Shown here one piece after another: positions 26,914-36,266 of a stretch of 63,721 nt of DNA. The notes beneath the pieces were generated by a model. That model was not told the origin of the DNA. It did no database searches and was given only the letters and a program-made list of their open reading frames with translations. The DNA lies in the NCBI GenBank assembly GCA_011176685.1, contig DUED01000017.1, positions 1 through 63,721 of the forward strand. Direction: 5' to 3'. The DNA is from Anaerolineae bacterium. GTDB taxonomy: Bacteria > Chloroflexota > Anaerolineae > Anaerolineales > Anaerolineaceae. The translations under genes and the position numbers were made by a program. Within the stretch, counting starts at the first letter, position 1, and every line of letters starts with the position of its first letter.

Positions 26914-27285
26914 TTACCCACAAATATTCTTATACCAATTAAAGTGCTCTTTAATTTCTTCTTTTGAAAGTACTTGTGGTTCACCTATCTGTATATCTGT
27001 AATGCCAACCAGTATATTTTTGCAACGTACTCCACCAAAATAGCTGATTCTAGGGCTTTCAGAGGTGTTGCTCCAATTATGGAAACGCCATGATTTTTAA
27101 TATAACCGCTGCTGAATCTCCGATAGAACGGATAACTTCTGCGCCAACGGCCTCTCTACCAATAGGCGCAAATTCCCATACTGGTACTAGAGCTTAAAAA
27201 TTTTGTACAAGCGAGGTTAAACAAGCGGGGATTGGTTTCCTAAATACAGCAAAGGCAGTTGCGAAATTGGAATGTGTATGGGCAA
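26914..27285 (-). pseudogene. Class II (AraD/FucA-type) aldolase pseudogene
   Basis: Reading the minus strand, HTHSNFATAFAVF starts at about 27280 and holds the first zinc-ligand histidines. It is followed by IPACLTSLVQNF, a TAA stop, then VPVWEFAPIGREAVGAEVIR and, after a frameshift near ILKNHGVS, the lines GATPLKALESAILVEYVAKI and YWLALQI. A second frameshift leads to GEPQVLSKEEIKEHFNWYKN and a TAA at 26914. With a stop and two frameshifts it is dead. The N-terminal third is not recognisable. It lies downstream of polA on the same strand. The rest of 26820-27338 shows nothing else. Confidence 0.8.
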
Positions 27286-27338
27286 CTCCATATTGCATTC
27301 ATATACTATCTTTTCCAATTTTCTTAGCATATTTATCC

Positions 27339-30113
27339 TTATAGGGGCTTCAATACTCCCCAATTTATTCCCCATTTGGCATCTGTCATTAATGGTATCG
27401 ATAATTTATAAGCCTTCTCCATCGTGTCTTGTACCACTTTTGCTGTCTTTTCCAATTCCAGTTTTGGGCACTCAAGCAATAATTCATCATGAACCTGCAA
27501 TAGCAACTTCGCTTCCAGACCTGCTTGCTGCAATATGTCAGGAAGCTTGATCATAGCAAGTTTAATAATATCTGCAGCTGTTCCCTGAATAGGGGCATTA
27601 ACAGCTTCGCGTTCTTCTCTTGCTCGTGTTTGCTGATTAACAGGATTTTTTAGATTAGGGAAATAACGCCGACGTCCCAGCAAGGTTTCTACATATCCTA
27701 GCTTAGCTGCCTGCTTGCGGATGACATCTAAATATTGTTTAACAGCAGGGAAACGTTTAAAATATGCTTTAACAAAAATCTCCGCCTCAGCTAATGTGAG
27801 ATCTGTAGTGCGGCTCAATCCAAAAGCACTCATACCATAAATCAAACCAAAATTGATGGCTTTTGCATGCCGGCGCTGTTCTTTGGTAATTTCTTTTATT
27901 GGAAGACTATAAACCGCAGCAGCTGTTGTAGCATGAATATCCTGCCCTGCACGAAAAGCATTCAACATCGCTTCATCCCTGGACATACATGCTACTATTC
28001 TCAATTCAATCTGGGAATAATCGACCGATAATAGCACATAACCTGCCCTGGCTATAAATCCCTGCCTCACTCTATGGCCTAATGCTGTACGAGTAGGAAT
28101 GTTCTGCAGGTTCGGATCTGAAGAAGCTAAGCGCCCTGTTACAGAGCCGGTTTGATTAAAAGATGTATGCACCCGCCCTGTGCGAGGATTTATTCGTTTG
28201 GGAAGTGCATCCAGATAAGTGGAGACTAGTTTGGCAAGTTCACGATATTCCAAAACCCAATCAACAACGTCATGCTGCCCTCGCATTTCCTCTAACACAG
28301 CGGCAGACGTGGAATAGAATCCAGATTTTGTCTTTTTACTCCGGTCTGGCGGCTGCAAACCCAATTTCTCGAACAGTGCTTTGGAAAGCTGCTGAGTCGA
28401 TTTAATATTAATTGGATACCCCAAAGACTGATATATTTCTTTTTCAATCTTGATCATACGTTGGTTTAATTCACGGGAAAATGCCTTGAAAAAGTGTTTA
28501 TCTAGGGAAATGCCGGTATATTCCATATCTACCAAAACTGGCACAAGTGGCATCTCAAGCTCTTCAAACACCCGAATACCATTGTTCAATTCAAGTCTTT
28601 TACGTAATATTTTTTCCAGACGTAAAGGTACTTCAGCATCCGCAACCGCATAATTGCTCACATCCTTCACCGAAATTCCCGCCATTGAGAGCTGTTTCTT
28701 CCCACTCCCAATCAAATCCTCAATATGTGTCATGTAGATTCCCAGCTCAGTTTCGGCTAACCTTTTCAATCCTAAACGTCTGGTGGACGGCTCGACTAGC
28801 CAAGCAGCAATCATCGTGTCGAAAGACAGTGGTGAGGTTTCTATGCCATGATTGCGTAATACAATAACATCATATTTCAAGTTGTGCCCAATCTTTTTAA
28901 TATTCTTATCTGCAAAAATCGATCCAAGTGCATCTACAACCTGATCAACATTCAATTGCTCCTCGCCAGTTTGATGTCCAACAGGTAAATAATAGCCCTC
29001 GCCCTCCTGGAAGCTGAGCGATATTCCCACCAAATCAGCCTGCATAGCATCAACTGAAGTAGTCTCTGTATCAAATGAGATTTTCTTCACTTTGTTGAGT
29101 TTTTCCCTAATTATTGCTAATTTCTCAGGAGTATTTACAATATGAGTTTTCACCATATATTGCTGAATTGCATTCACCTTTACTGCAGTATTAGTAAACA
29201 GTGATGCCTGATTTTCCGTACCACTTGGTGTAACCATTCCCATCAAGTTTTCAATACGTGAAATCAGCGAACCAAATTCGAGCTGTTGAAATAACCTTAT
29301 CACTCGATTAGGATCCACATTATCTATATGAGCTTTATTGATATCAACTTTGATATCCAAATCAGTATGAATTTCTGCAAGCTGAAAACTCAAATATGCA
29401 TTTTCTTTGCCCGCCTCTAAGAGCTTGCGGACTCGCTCAGGAATCTCATCTAAGTGAGCGTATATCTCATCTAAATTTTTATATTTTTTCAAAAGTGGCG
29501 TTGCTGTTTTCTTTCCTACACCTTTTACACCCGGGATGTTATCGGAGGTATCACCAACTAAAGCTTTGTAATTAACAACCTGGTTTGGAGACACACCTAA
29601 ATATGCTTCTACATCTTCCGGAAAATAATCTTTGGCATCTGAGAGCTTTGCTCCAGATAAATTCACAATGATCCGGTCGTTGACGAGCTGTAATAAATCC
29701 CGGTCACCAGTTATGATCTTAACATCGTACCCTTCCTTGACAGCTTTTTCAGCAACGGTACCAAGCACATCATCAGCTTCATACCCCTCAACCTCCAAAC
29801 GGGGAATATTGAAAGTATCCACTAATTCGCGAATGCGTTCAATCTGCGGTATAAGCTCATCTGGCATCTTGGCGCGTGTAGCTTTATACTCAGCGTACAT
29901 CTTATTTCTAAACGTCTTACCGGTATCAAATGCCACTGCAAGATATTCCGGTTTCTCTTTTTCAATAATACGCAATAAAATATTGGCAAATCCATAGGTG
30001 CCTGCTGTTGGCTCTCCAGAACGCGTGCGGAAACGCGAGCCAGAAGCCATGAGGGCAAAGAATGCGCGATAAGCGAGAGCGTGACCATCCAGTAAATAAA
30101 GCGTTTTCGGCAT
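27339..30113 (-). CDS. polA: DNA polymerase I
   Basis: A 924-residue family A polymerase. The 5'-3' exonuclease occupies about 1-290 (LYLLDGHALAYRAFFALMAS, TGDRDLLQLV, PGVKGVGKKTA). The 3'-5' exonuclease keeps ExoI DTE (FDTETTS) and ExoII with NLKYD, so proofreading seems intact. The polymerase part shows LSVDYSQIELRI (motif A), the O-helix region RRHAKAINFGLIYGMSAFG and motif C QVHDELLLE. Full length. It fills gaps in repair and Okazaki-fragment processing. It is transcribed towards the aldolase pseudogene. Confidence 0.96.
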   Translation of the reverse strand: MPKTLYLLDGHALAYRAFFALMASGSRFRTRSGEPTAGTYGFANILLRIIEKEKPEYLAVAFDTGKTFRNKMYAEYKATRAKMPDELIPQIERIRELVDTFNIPRLEVEGYEADDVLGTVAEKAVKEGYDVKIITGDRDLLQLVNDRIIVNLSGAKLSDAKDYFPEDVEAYLGVSPNQVVNYKALVGDTSDNIPGVKGVGKKTATPLLKKYKNLDEIYAHLDEIPERVRKLLEAGKENAYLSFQLAEIHTDLDIKVDINKAHIDNVDPNRVIRLFQQLEFGSLISRIENLMGMVTPSGTENQASLFTNTAVKVNAIQQYMVKTHIVNTPEKLAIIREKLNKVKKISFDTETTSVDAMQADLVGISLSFQEGEGYYLPVGHQTGEEQLNVDQVVDALGSIFADKNIKKIGHNLKYDVIVLRNHGIETSPLSFDTMIAAWLVEPSTRRLGLKRLAETELGIYMTHIEDLIGSGKKQLSMAGISVKDVSNYAVADAEVPLRLEKILRKRLELNNGIRVFEELEMPLVPVLVDMEYTGISLDKHFFKAFSRELNQRMIKIEKEIYQSLGYPINIKSTQQLSKALFEKLGLQPPDRSKKTKSGFYSTSAAVLEEMRGQHDVVDWVLEYRELAKLVSTYLDALPKRINPRTGRVHTSFNQTGSVTGRLASSDPNLQNIPTRTALGHRVRQGFIARAGYVLLSVDYSQIELRIVACMSRDEAMLNAFRAGQDIHATTAAAVYSLPIKEITKEQRRHAKAINFGLIYGMSAFGLSRTTDLTLAEAEIFVKAYFKRFPAVKQYLDVIRKQAAKLGYVETLLGRRRYFPNLKNPVNQQTRAREEREAVNAPIQGTAADIIKLAMIKLPDILQQAGLEAKLLLQVHDELLLECPKLELEKTAKVVQDTMEKAYKLSIPLMTDAKWGINWGVLKPL

Positions 30114-30248
30114 ATAAAATCCTTATCTATACATTGATATTTGAAGTTTATCACGATGGAGAAAGCATAACAAGAATTCAGAATATACCCACTTTTTCCT
30201 AAATTGTTTTATGAGATAATTATAAAACTCTTTTTGAAAGGGATCAAT

Positions 30249-31541
30249 TTGAAGTATCAGAAAATCTGTGTTTTAGGACTTGGATACATCGGATTACCTA
30301 CAGCCAGTACTTTTGCCACACACGGTCTCAAAGTTATTGGAGTGGACAATAATGAACAAGTAGTGGTTAGTTTGCATAATGGCAAATCCCATATCTATGA
30401 ACCAGGACTGCGCACTCTCGTTCAGGCTGCCCTACGTTCAGGTAATCTTATCGTAAAAAAAGAACCGGAAGATGCAGACGCATTTATCATTTCAGTCCCA
30501 ACACCCATCACAAACGAGAAGAAAGCTGACCTTTCCTATGTAAAAACAGCTACTGAATCAATACTCCCTTATCTTCAAAAGAATAATCTTGTTATTCTGG
30601 AATCCACCTGCCCGCCAAGAACAACTATTGATATGGTGGCATCCATCCTAGAAGGTAGCGGATATCAGGCAGGCAAGGATTTCTACTTGGTATACTCACC
30701 CGAGCGGGTACTGCCAGGCCAAATTTTACGTGAGATCATTGAAAACACGCGCATAATTGGCGGGATTAATCCTACCTCAGCCGAAGCTGCAAGAGAGCTT
30801 TATGCAACTTTCGTAAAGGGTGAAATAATTTTAACTGATGCCACTACAGCTGAAATGGTGAAATTGATGGAAAATTCCTATCGAGACGAAAATATTGCTA
30901 TCGCAAACGAATTCACTCGCATAGCAGATCATTTTGGTGTGGACATCTGGGAAGCAATTCGATTAGCCAACCGCCATCCACGCGTTAATATCCTTAAACC
31001 AGGACCAGGCGTGGGTGGACACTGCATCAGCGTCGACCCATGGTTCTTAGTAGAAGCAGCCCCAGATATTTCCACTATAATTCATACTGCCAGGAAAGTT
31101 AACGATAGTCAGCCAGCATATGTAGTCAATTTCATCAAGCAAAGCATAGGAAATTTGCAAGGAAAACGCATCGCTGCATTGGGATTAGCATATAAATCCA
31201 ATGTGGATGATTTGCGTGAATCCCCAGCCGTTGAAGTGGTTAATTTATTGGCTAATGAAGGTGCTAAAGTAAAAACATTTGAACCTTATAAACCAGAAGC
31301 CACAGTAAAGAATTCAAATGTCTGCGTATCGTTAAAAGAGGTAATTCGGGATGCAGAAGTAATATTGTTATTAGTCAGCCACACCCAATTTCAGCAACTA
31401 GACCCCATGACCATTCGCCCAATAACACCAGCAGAAACAGCGATTGACATAACTGGTGGATGGAAACGTGAACAATGGGAAACAGCCAACTTCCAATTTA
31501 TCCGCCTAGGGCAAAAAATTAAAAAAGATAAACTCTCATGA
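30249..31541 (+). CDS. wecC: UDP-N-acetyl-D-mannosamine dehydrogenase
   Basis: A 430-residue NAD-dependent sugar nucleotide dehydrogenase. The Rossmann motif is GLGYIGLPTA, the substrate loop STCPPRTT, and the catalytic Cys lies in PGPGVGGHCISVDPWF. The pairing with the epimerase gene that follows, with ATGA overlap, indicates UDP-ManNAcA synthesis. I choose the TTG at 30249 (protein starts LKYQKICVLGLGYIG) because AAAGGG lies 8-10 bases upstream and the fold begins there; the longest frame starts at 30204. Confidence 0.9.
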   Translation: MKYQKICVLGLGYIGLPTASTFATHGLKVIGVDNNEQVVVSLHNGKSHIYEPGLRTLVQAALRSGNLIVKKEPEDADAFIISVPTPITNEKKADLSYVKTATESILPYLQKNNLVILESTCPPRTTIDMVASILEGSGYQAGKDFYLVYSPERVLPGQILREIIENTRIIGGINPTSAEAARELYATFVKGEIILTDATTAEMVKLMENSYRDENIAIANEFTRIADHFGVDIWEAIRLANRHPRVNILKPGPGVGGHCISVDPWFLVEAAPDISTIIHTARKVNDSQPAYVVNFIKQSIGNLQGKRIAALGLAYKSNVDDLRESPAVEVVNLLANEGAKVKTFEPYKPEATVKNSNVCVSLKEVIRDAEVILLLVSHTQFQQLDPMTIRPITPAETAIDITGGWKREQWETANFQFIRLGQKIKKDKLS

Positions 31542-32683
31542 AAAAACTCCGCATCCTCATTATTTTTGGCACACGTCCAGAAGCCGTGAAAATGGCTCCT
31601 GTAGTTCACAAATTGGCACAGTATGAGGAAATGGAGTCAAAAGTATGTGTCACTGCACAACATAGAGAAATGCTTGATCAGGTTTTGAACCTGTTTGATA
31701 TAACTCCGGATATCGATCTTAACTTGATGAAACCCAACCAAACACTTGCAGAGCTCACTTCGAATATTTTCAAATATCTTGATCCAATCCTAAATGATAT
31801 AAAACCTGATTGGATTCTCATTCAAGGGGATACAACTACAGTTATGGTTGCCGCACTGAACGCCTTTTATCACAAGATTAGGATTGGTCACGTGGAAGCG
31901 GGATTACGCACTCACAATAAATGGCAGCCGTTCCCTGAGGAGATAAACCGCAGAGTCACAGGTGTAGTGACTGACTTGCATTTTGCCCCGACCAAACACA
32001 GCCAGCAGAATTTATTAAATGAAGGTGTGCCGGGCTGGCGCATTAAAGTAACCGGAAATACAGTTATTGATGCACTGCAACGCATTGTGAAACTCCCAAT
32101 GCCCGAAGAAGTAGAGAAGCTGCTATCCACGAGGAAGATACTTTCAGGAGAGCGGCAACTCATTGTCATAACTGCACACCGACGAGAAAATTTTGGTGAA
32201 CCGATTAAGAACATCTGTAAGGCACTAAAAAAAATCGCCGAAACATATTCGGACAAACTCGAGCTGGTTTACCCAGTTCATCTCAATCCTAACATTCAAA
32301 AACCTGTTTATGGTTTACTTGGTAACATTGCTAATATCACTCTTATACCGCCGATTGAATATTTGCCGCTGGTGCATTTATTAAAACGGGCAAAATTAGT
32401 TCTGACGGATTCGGGTGGTATTCAAGAGGAAGCGACAGGCTTAGGAGTTCCTACCTTAGTACTGCGCGAGGTTACTGAACGCCCAGAGGGAGTAGAAGCT
32501 GGTGTGCTTAAAGTTATTGGGACAAAAACAGACAGCATCTTCAATGAAACGCAGCATCTGCTAGACAATGCGGGTGCCTACACAGCGATGGCGCACGCCG
32601 CTAATCCATTCGGAGATGGGCATGCAGCAGAACGAATAGTCAAAGCCGTAATAAATTTCCCAGAAAATGGACTAAGACAATAA
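31538..32683 (+). CDS. wecB: UDP-N-acetylglucosamine 2-epimerase
   Basis: A 381-residue non-hydrolysing epimerase with FGTRPEAVKMAPV at the start, QGDTTTV, HVEAGLRT, FPEEINRR, THRREN-like TAHRRENFGE and the C-terminal TDSGGIQEEA. It turns UDP-GlcNAc into UDP-ManNAc, the substrate of the dehydrogenase encoded just before. Together with the next glycosyltransferase they form a surface polysaccharide operon. Confidence 0.95.
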   Translation: MKKLRILIIFGTRPEAVKMAPVVHKLAQYEEMESKVCVTAQHREMLDQVLNLFDITPDIDLNLMKPNQTLAELTSNIFKYLDPILNDIKPDWILIQGDTTTVMVAALNAFYHKIRIGHVEAGLRTHNKWQPFPEEINRRVTGVVTDLHFAPTKHSQQNLLNEGVPGWRIKVTGNTVIDALQRIVKLPMPEEVEKLLSTRKILSGERQLIVITAHRRENFGEPIKNICKALKKIAETYSDKLELVYPVHLNPNIQKPVYGLLGNIANITLIPPIEYLPLVHLLKRAKLVLTDSGGIQEEATGLGVPTLVLREVTERPEGVEAGVLKVIGTKTDSIFNETQHLLDNAGAYTAMAHAANPFGDGHAAERIVKAVINFPENGLRQ

Positions 32684-32690
32684 GGAAATA

Positions 32691-33713
32691 GTGGCCTCAA
32701 AAAGTATCTGTATTCTCCCCCATCTGCACGGTTCTGGTGGACCCTCCTCTTTTCAGACAAAACTGAAGAGCGGGTTGAAGAAACGAGGTATCCAAGCACA
32801 TCATGACCCTTCCCAAGAGGATACTGCAACTATTCTTGTCATTGGCGGCACACACAACCTCATTGACCTTTTTCACGCGCGTAAACGCGGGGTACGCATC
32901 GTACAACGACTGGACGGGATGAACTGGCTGCATAAAAAGACACATACGGGATTGCACCATTACTTGCGCTCAGAGTGGTTCAACTGGAATCTCGCTACAA
33001 TCCGTAAAAGATTTGCCCACCATATCGTCTACCAGAGCAAATTCAGCCGTGACTGGTGGCAAACAGAATATAAATCAGTCCGTACTACATCAAATGTAAT
33101 TTATAACGGTGTCAACCTCAAGACTTTTAATCCTCAAGGTTCCGGTATGCCTCCCATAGACCACTTCCGTTTGCTGGTAGTAGAAAATAGCTTTCATGGT
33201 GGCTATGAACGCGGACTATTTAACGCTCTTAATTTTACAAATTCTCTTTCAAAAAAGCTCAAAAAAATGATAAAGCTGACAGTTGCTGGAAAGGTCCCGA
33301 AAAAAATAAAGGGGAGCATCTCCCTCAACCAACTTACGTCTATTCGCTGGATGGGTTTGGTTCCGCATAAATCCATTCCCGAGCTTGATCGCTCTGCTCA
33401 CTTGTTGTTTTCAGCCGACATTAATGCAGCTTGTCCTAATTCAGTTATTGAAGCGCTGGCCTGTGGTCTTCCTGTTGTGAGTTATGCCACTGGTTCACTT
33501 CCTGAGCTTATCGACCAGGACGCTGGCAGGGTCGTGCCTTATGGCAGCAATTACTGGAACTTAGAGTCGCCAAACACTTCAGCGCTGGTCAAGGTTTCAA
33601 TTGAAGTGCTGAATAACCAGTCTAGATTTCGTAAAGCGGCCCGTAAGCGAGCAGAGACTCTCTTTAACGTAAATCAAATGGTTGAGAATTATATTAAGGT
33701 GCTGTTAAAATAA
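32691..33713 (+). CDS. GT4-type glycosyltransferase
   Basis: A 340-residue GT-B fold enzyme. The N-terminal part has HLHGSGGPSSFQTKL and a long acceptor-side segment; the C-terminal half has LFSADINAACPNSVIEALAC, the E-x7-E sugar-nucleotide signature, then GLPVVSYATGSLPELI. It starts with GTG behind AAGGAA, eight bases after wecB. It probably adds a sugar, possibly ManNAcA, to a surface glycan; the donor is not shown by sequence. Confidence 0.82.
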   Translation: MASKSICILPHLHGSGGPSSFQTKLKSGLKKRGIQAHHDPSQEDTATILVIGGTHNLIDLFHARKRGVRIVQRLDGMNWLHKKTHTGLHHYLRSEWFNWNLATIRKRFAHHIVYQSKFSRDWWQTEYKSVRTTSNVIYNGVNLKTFNPQGSGMPPIDHFRLLVVENSFHGGYERGLFNALNFTNSLSKKLKKMIKLTVAGKVPKKIKGSISLNQLTSIRWMGLVPHKSIPELDRSAHLLFSADINAACPNSVIEALACGLPVVSYATGSLPELIDQDAGRVVPYGSNYWNLESPNTSALVKVSIEVLNNQSRFRKAARKRAETLFNVNQMVENYIKVLLK

Positions 33714-33714
33714 T

Positions 33715-34227
33715 TCACGAATACTTGAACGGTAATACCTTATCAATTCCACGATCAATTTCCCAGGGGTAAATGATATGAGCATCCGTTACAGCTGCAT
33801 AAAAATCAGGACGCGCGTTGCCAAATGAATTACGGTAAGGGTTAAAATGCAACACACACGTGTAAGGATAACCACCCGCTCCAGAAACGCGGTTCTTGAC
33901 CGCTGTGATAGTGCGTCCTGACCCCCACACATCATCAACGATCAATATAAGATGGTCAGCCAGCAAATTATCTTCAGGGAATTGGATGAATTTTGGCCAA
34001 GCAAGAAAACGGTGCTGTTTACGTTGTGTTTCCATTTCGACTTCAGCAGGAAAATCAATGGAAGCTGTGAGGATTGATTCAAGCTTCAATGCTTCTGCAA
34101 GCATTCCGCCAGGCACTACTCCCCCTCGTGTGATCATTATCATAGCATCAAAACCGATATCAAACTGTGGGATAAGATGATCGATCAATTTGTTCACATC
34201 ATCCCAGGTCAGTACTTCTTGCCGCAT
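33715..34227 (-). CDS. Phosphoribosyltransferase, xanthine/guanine type
   Basis: A 170-residue type I PRTase. The PRPP-binding motif is HLILIVDDVWGSGRTITAVK and the early loop ITRGGVVPGGMLAEAL is the flexible catalytic entry. LSAxx-type tail ends in YPWEIDRGIDKVLPF. It would salvage a purine base. It converges on the glycosyltransferase with only one base between stop codons. Confidence 0.82.
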   Translation of the reverse strand: MRQEVLTWDDVNKLIDHLIPQFDIGFDAMIMITRGGVVPGGMLAEALKLESILTASIDFPAEVEMETQRKQHRFLAWPKFIQFPEDNLLADHLILIVDDVWGSGRTITAVKNRVSGAGGYPYTCVLHFNPYRNSFGNARPDFYAAVTDAHIIYPWEIDRGIDKVLPFKYS

Positions 34228-34380
34228 GAAAATCCCAATATGAAATAATAAAAAATTATATCAGGTTAAAAATTGTTAAAAATAGACCCAAAACATAATA
34301 TTATTTCCTGTGAAACCCTTTCCACTTTATAAAAGCATTTGCATGACATTCAAAATAAATTTAAACTTATGCATTGACCA

Positions 34381-35676
34381 ATGCTTGATTTAACCGAACA
34401 AATTCTGCCTAAATTAAGATCCTACCGGATGCCCAAACTGACAAAGTACCCAGTTGGGATTTTCCCTCACTACCATGGATATTGTCTAAGCAACCTGCCC
34501 GCAAGCATTTGTGCCTGGTTGGGCATTGACCCGATTAGGAGGACATTCTTATCTCCAGAAATTCACAAACATATACAAGGGTCATTTCAGAATGTGATTT
34601 TGTTAGTTGTAGATGGCTTTCGTCTAAACCTTGCAAAAGCATGGCTGTACGAACAACTGCACAATAAGCAAGGCAAATCATTGTGGAGTGACCTTGCTGA
34701 TGAAATTGTCTTCACCCCGCTTACAAGTATTGTCCCTAGCACAACCTCAGCTGCTCTAACAACTTTATGGACGGGTCTAACTCCTGCAGAGCATGGAATT
34801 ATTGGGTATGAGTTATTTCTCAAGGAGTTTGGTGTTATCTTTAATATGGTCTTTCAATCTGTGGCATCATCTATTGACAACATTGGCAGCCTTCAAACAG
34901 TTGCATTTGATCCGGGAACATTCTTATCAGTGCATACTTTGGGACCACACTTCAAAGCAAATGGTGTACAGCCTATATCATTTCAACATATCAACATTAC
35001 ACACTCAGGATTATCAAGGATGCTGATGCCTGAAGTAGACAACTATGCTTACCACACACCTAGTGAACTATGGCTGTCACTTGAAAATCTTCTTACAACC
35101 AATTCAAGCCAGAAGAGATATATTTACATTTATTGGGGAGATATTGATACTCGGTCTCATCATTATGGTCCAGACAATACACAAATACAGGAAGAGTGGA
35201 ATGCTTTTGGTAACTTGCTCAGGCAATTCTTGATTAAACAGAAATTAAAACACAAAAAGGATACACTTTTTTTGCTTGTGGCTGATCACGGTCAGATCCC
35301 AACTGATATTGTGATGGATTTCGAGCTGGTCAACCACCCCGAATTATTGAACCATCTCATTATGCTTCCAAGTGGGGAAAGCCGACTGCCTTACTTATTT
35401 GTTCTTCCAGGTCATGAAAAAAGCTTGGAAGAATACATAAATAAAAGCTGGAATAGCACTTTTAAGCTTGTGCCTTCAAAGCTAATCTTAGACTCTGGAT
35501 TACTTGGAAATGCTGAGCCCTGCCAAGGAACAGTTGACCGCTTGGGTAATTGGACTGTCATTCCTGAAGGAAATGCTTACTGGTGGTGGGTGAACAAGAA
35601 AAATCACCTATTAGGCAGGCATGGAGGACTCTCTGAACAGGAAATGTTGATTCCATTTATTAGTATCATCCTGTAG
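34381..35676 (+). CDS. Alkaline phosphatase-fold phosphodiesterase/pyrophosphatase
   Basis: A 431-residue protein of the type I phosphodiesterase/nucleotide pyrophosphatase group. Metal ligands fit VVDGFR (Asp), STTSAALTTLWTG (catalytic Thr), YWGDIDTRSHHYGPD (Asp and His) and LLVADHGQ (Asp and His), and a late His lies in LLGRHGGLSEQEM. No signal peptide is seen, so it acts in the cytoplasm. The substrate could be a nucleotide-sugar or phospho-glycan; not determined. The ATG has no clear ribosome site. Confidence 0.78.
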   Translation: MLDLTEQILPKLRSYRMPKLTKYPVGIFPHYHGYCLSNLPASICAWLGIDPIRRTFLSPEIHKHIQGSFQNVILLVVDGFRLNLAKAWLYEQLHNKQGKSLWSDLADEIVFTPLTSIVPSTTSAALTTLWTGLTPAEHGIIGYELFLKEFGVIFNMVFQSVASSIDNIGSLQTVAFDPGTFLSVHTLGPHFKANGVQPISFQHINITHSGLSRMLMPEVDNYAYHTPSELWLSLENLLTTNSSQKRYIYIYWGDIDTRSHHYGPDNTQIQEEWNAFGNLLRQFLIKQKLKHKKDTLFLLVADHGQIPTDIVMDFELVNHPELLNHLIMLPSGESRLPYLFVLPGHEKSLEEYINKSWNSTFKLVPSKLILDSGLLGNAEPCQGTVDRLGNWTVIPEGNAYWWWVNKKNHLLGRHGGLSEQEMLIPFISIIL

Positions 35677-35936
35677 CATTTCAACTCATCTGTTATTTAT
35701 TTTTCTTTTTGACATACTTACATACATAAAATAATTGCAAGCAATCTTAGCGCAAAAGATACATTCCTCATTTTCTCTTCTCAAAACACCATAAATACTT
35801 GTAGATAAATTAAAAATCTCATTACAGGGCATTCAAAAAAATTCTTTTCTTACAAGCGGAATCTACTTTAATACCAAACAGGCGAACAATGGTTCTTATG
35901 AAAACGCTTTTTAATCAAGTTTTCTGGGAGAACTAG

Positions 35937-36266
35937 TTAACGCTTTTTATTGCAAGCCATAATGACAAAAGTACTAACCAACACAATGAGCACCAACACT
36001 AATCCACCTATGATGACACCATTTGTTTGTGTCGGAGCAGTCAACCATTCTGAAGGTAACGGTGTGGGTGTGACCGGAAGGGTTGTAATGGTGGGAGTAA
36101 TTGAGTAATCCTGCTGCTTCCACTCACTTACTAGCATGGATATTTGATCACTCCACACAACTGTAATGAAAAACACTAAAAAAACAATCAGAAAAAATAA
36201 ATTCTGGATATTTATCCAGTAGACTTCTTTCTTCTTTCGGTTATTTTCGTCCATATCTGTTTTCAT
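35937..36266 (-). CDS. Small two-helix membrane protein
   Basis: A 109-residue protein with a helix at about 21-42 (LFFLIVFLVFFITVVW), a 40-residue outer loop rich in Thr and Pro (TTLPVTPTPLPS) and a second helix at about 84-105. It overlaps the solute-binding protein gene by four bases (ATGA), so the two are co-translated. I do not recognise the family. It may anchor or present the binding protein; that is inference from gene order. Confidence 0.6.
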   Translation of the reverse strand: MKTDMDENNRKKKEVYWINIQNLFFLIVFLVFFITVVWSDQISMLVSEWKQQDYSITPTITTLPVTPTPLPSEWLTAPTQTNGVIIGGLVLVLIVLVSTFVIMACNKKR

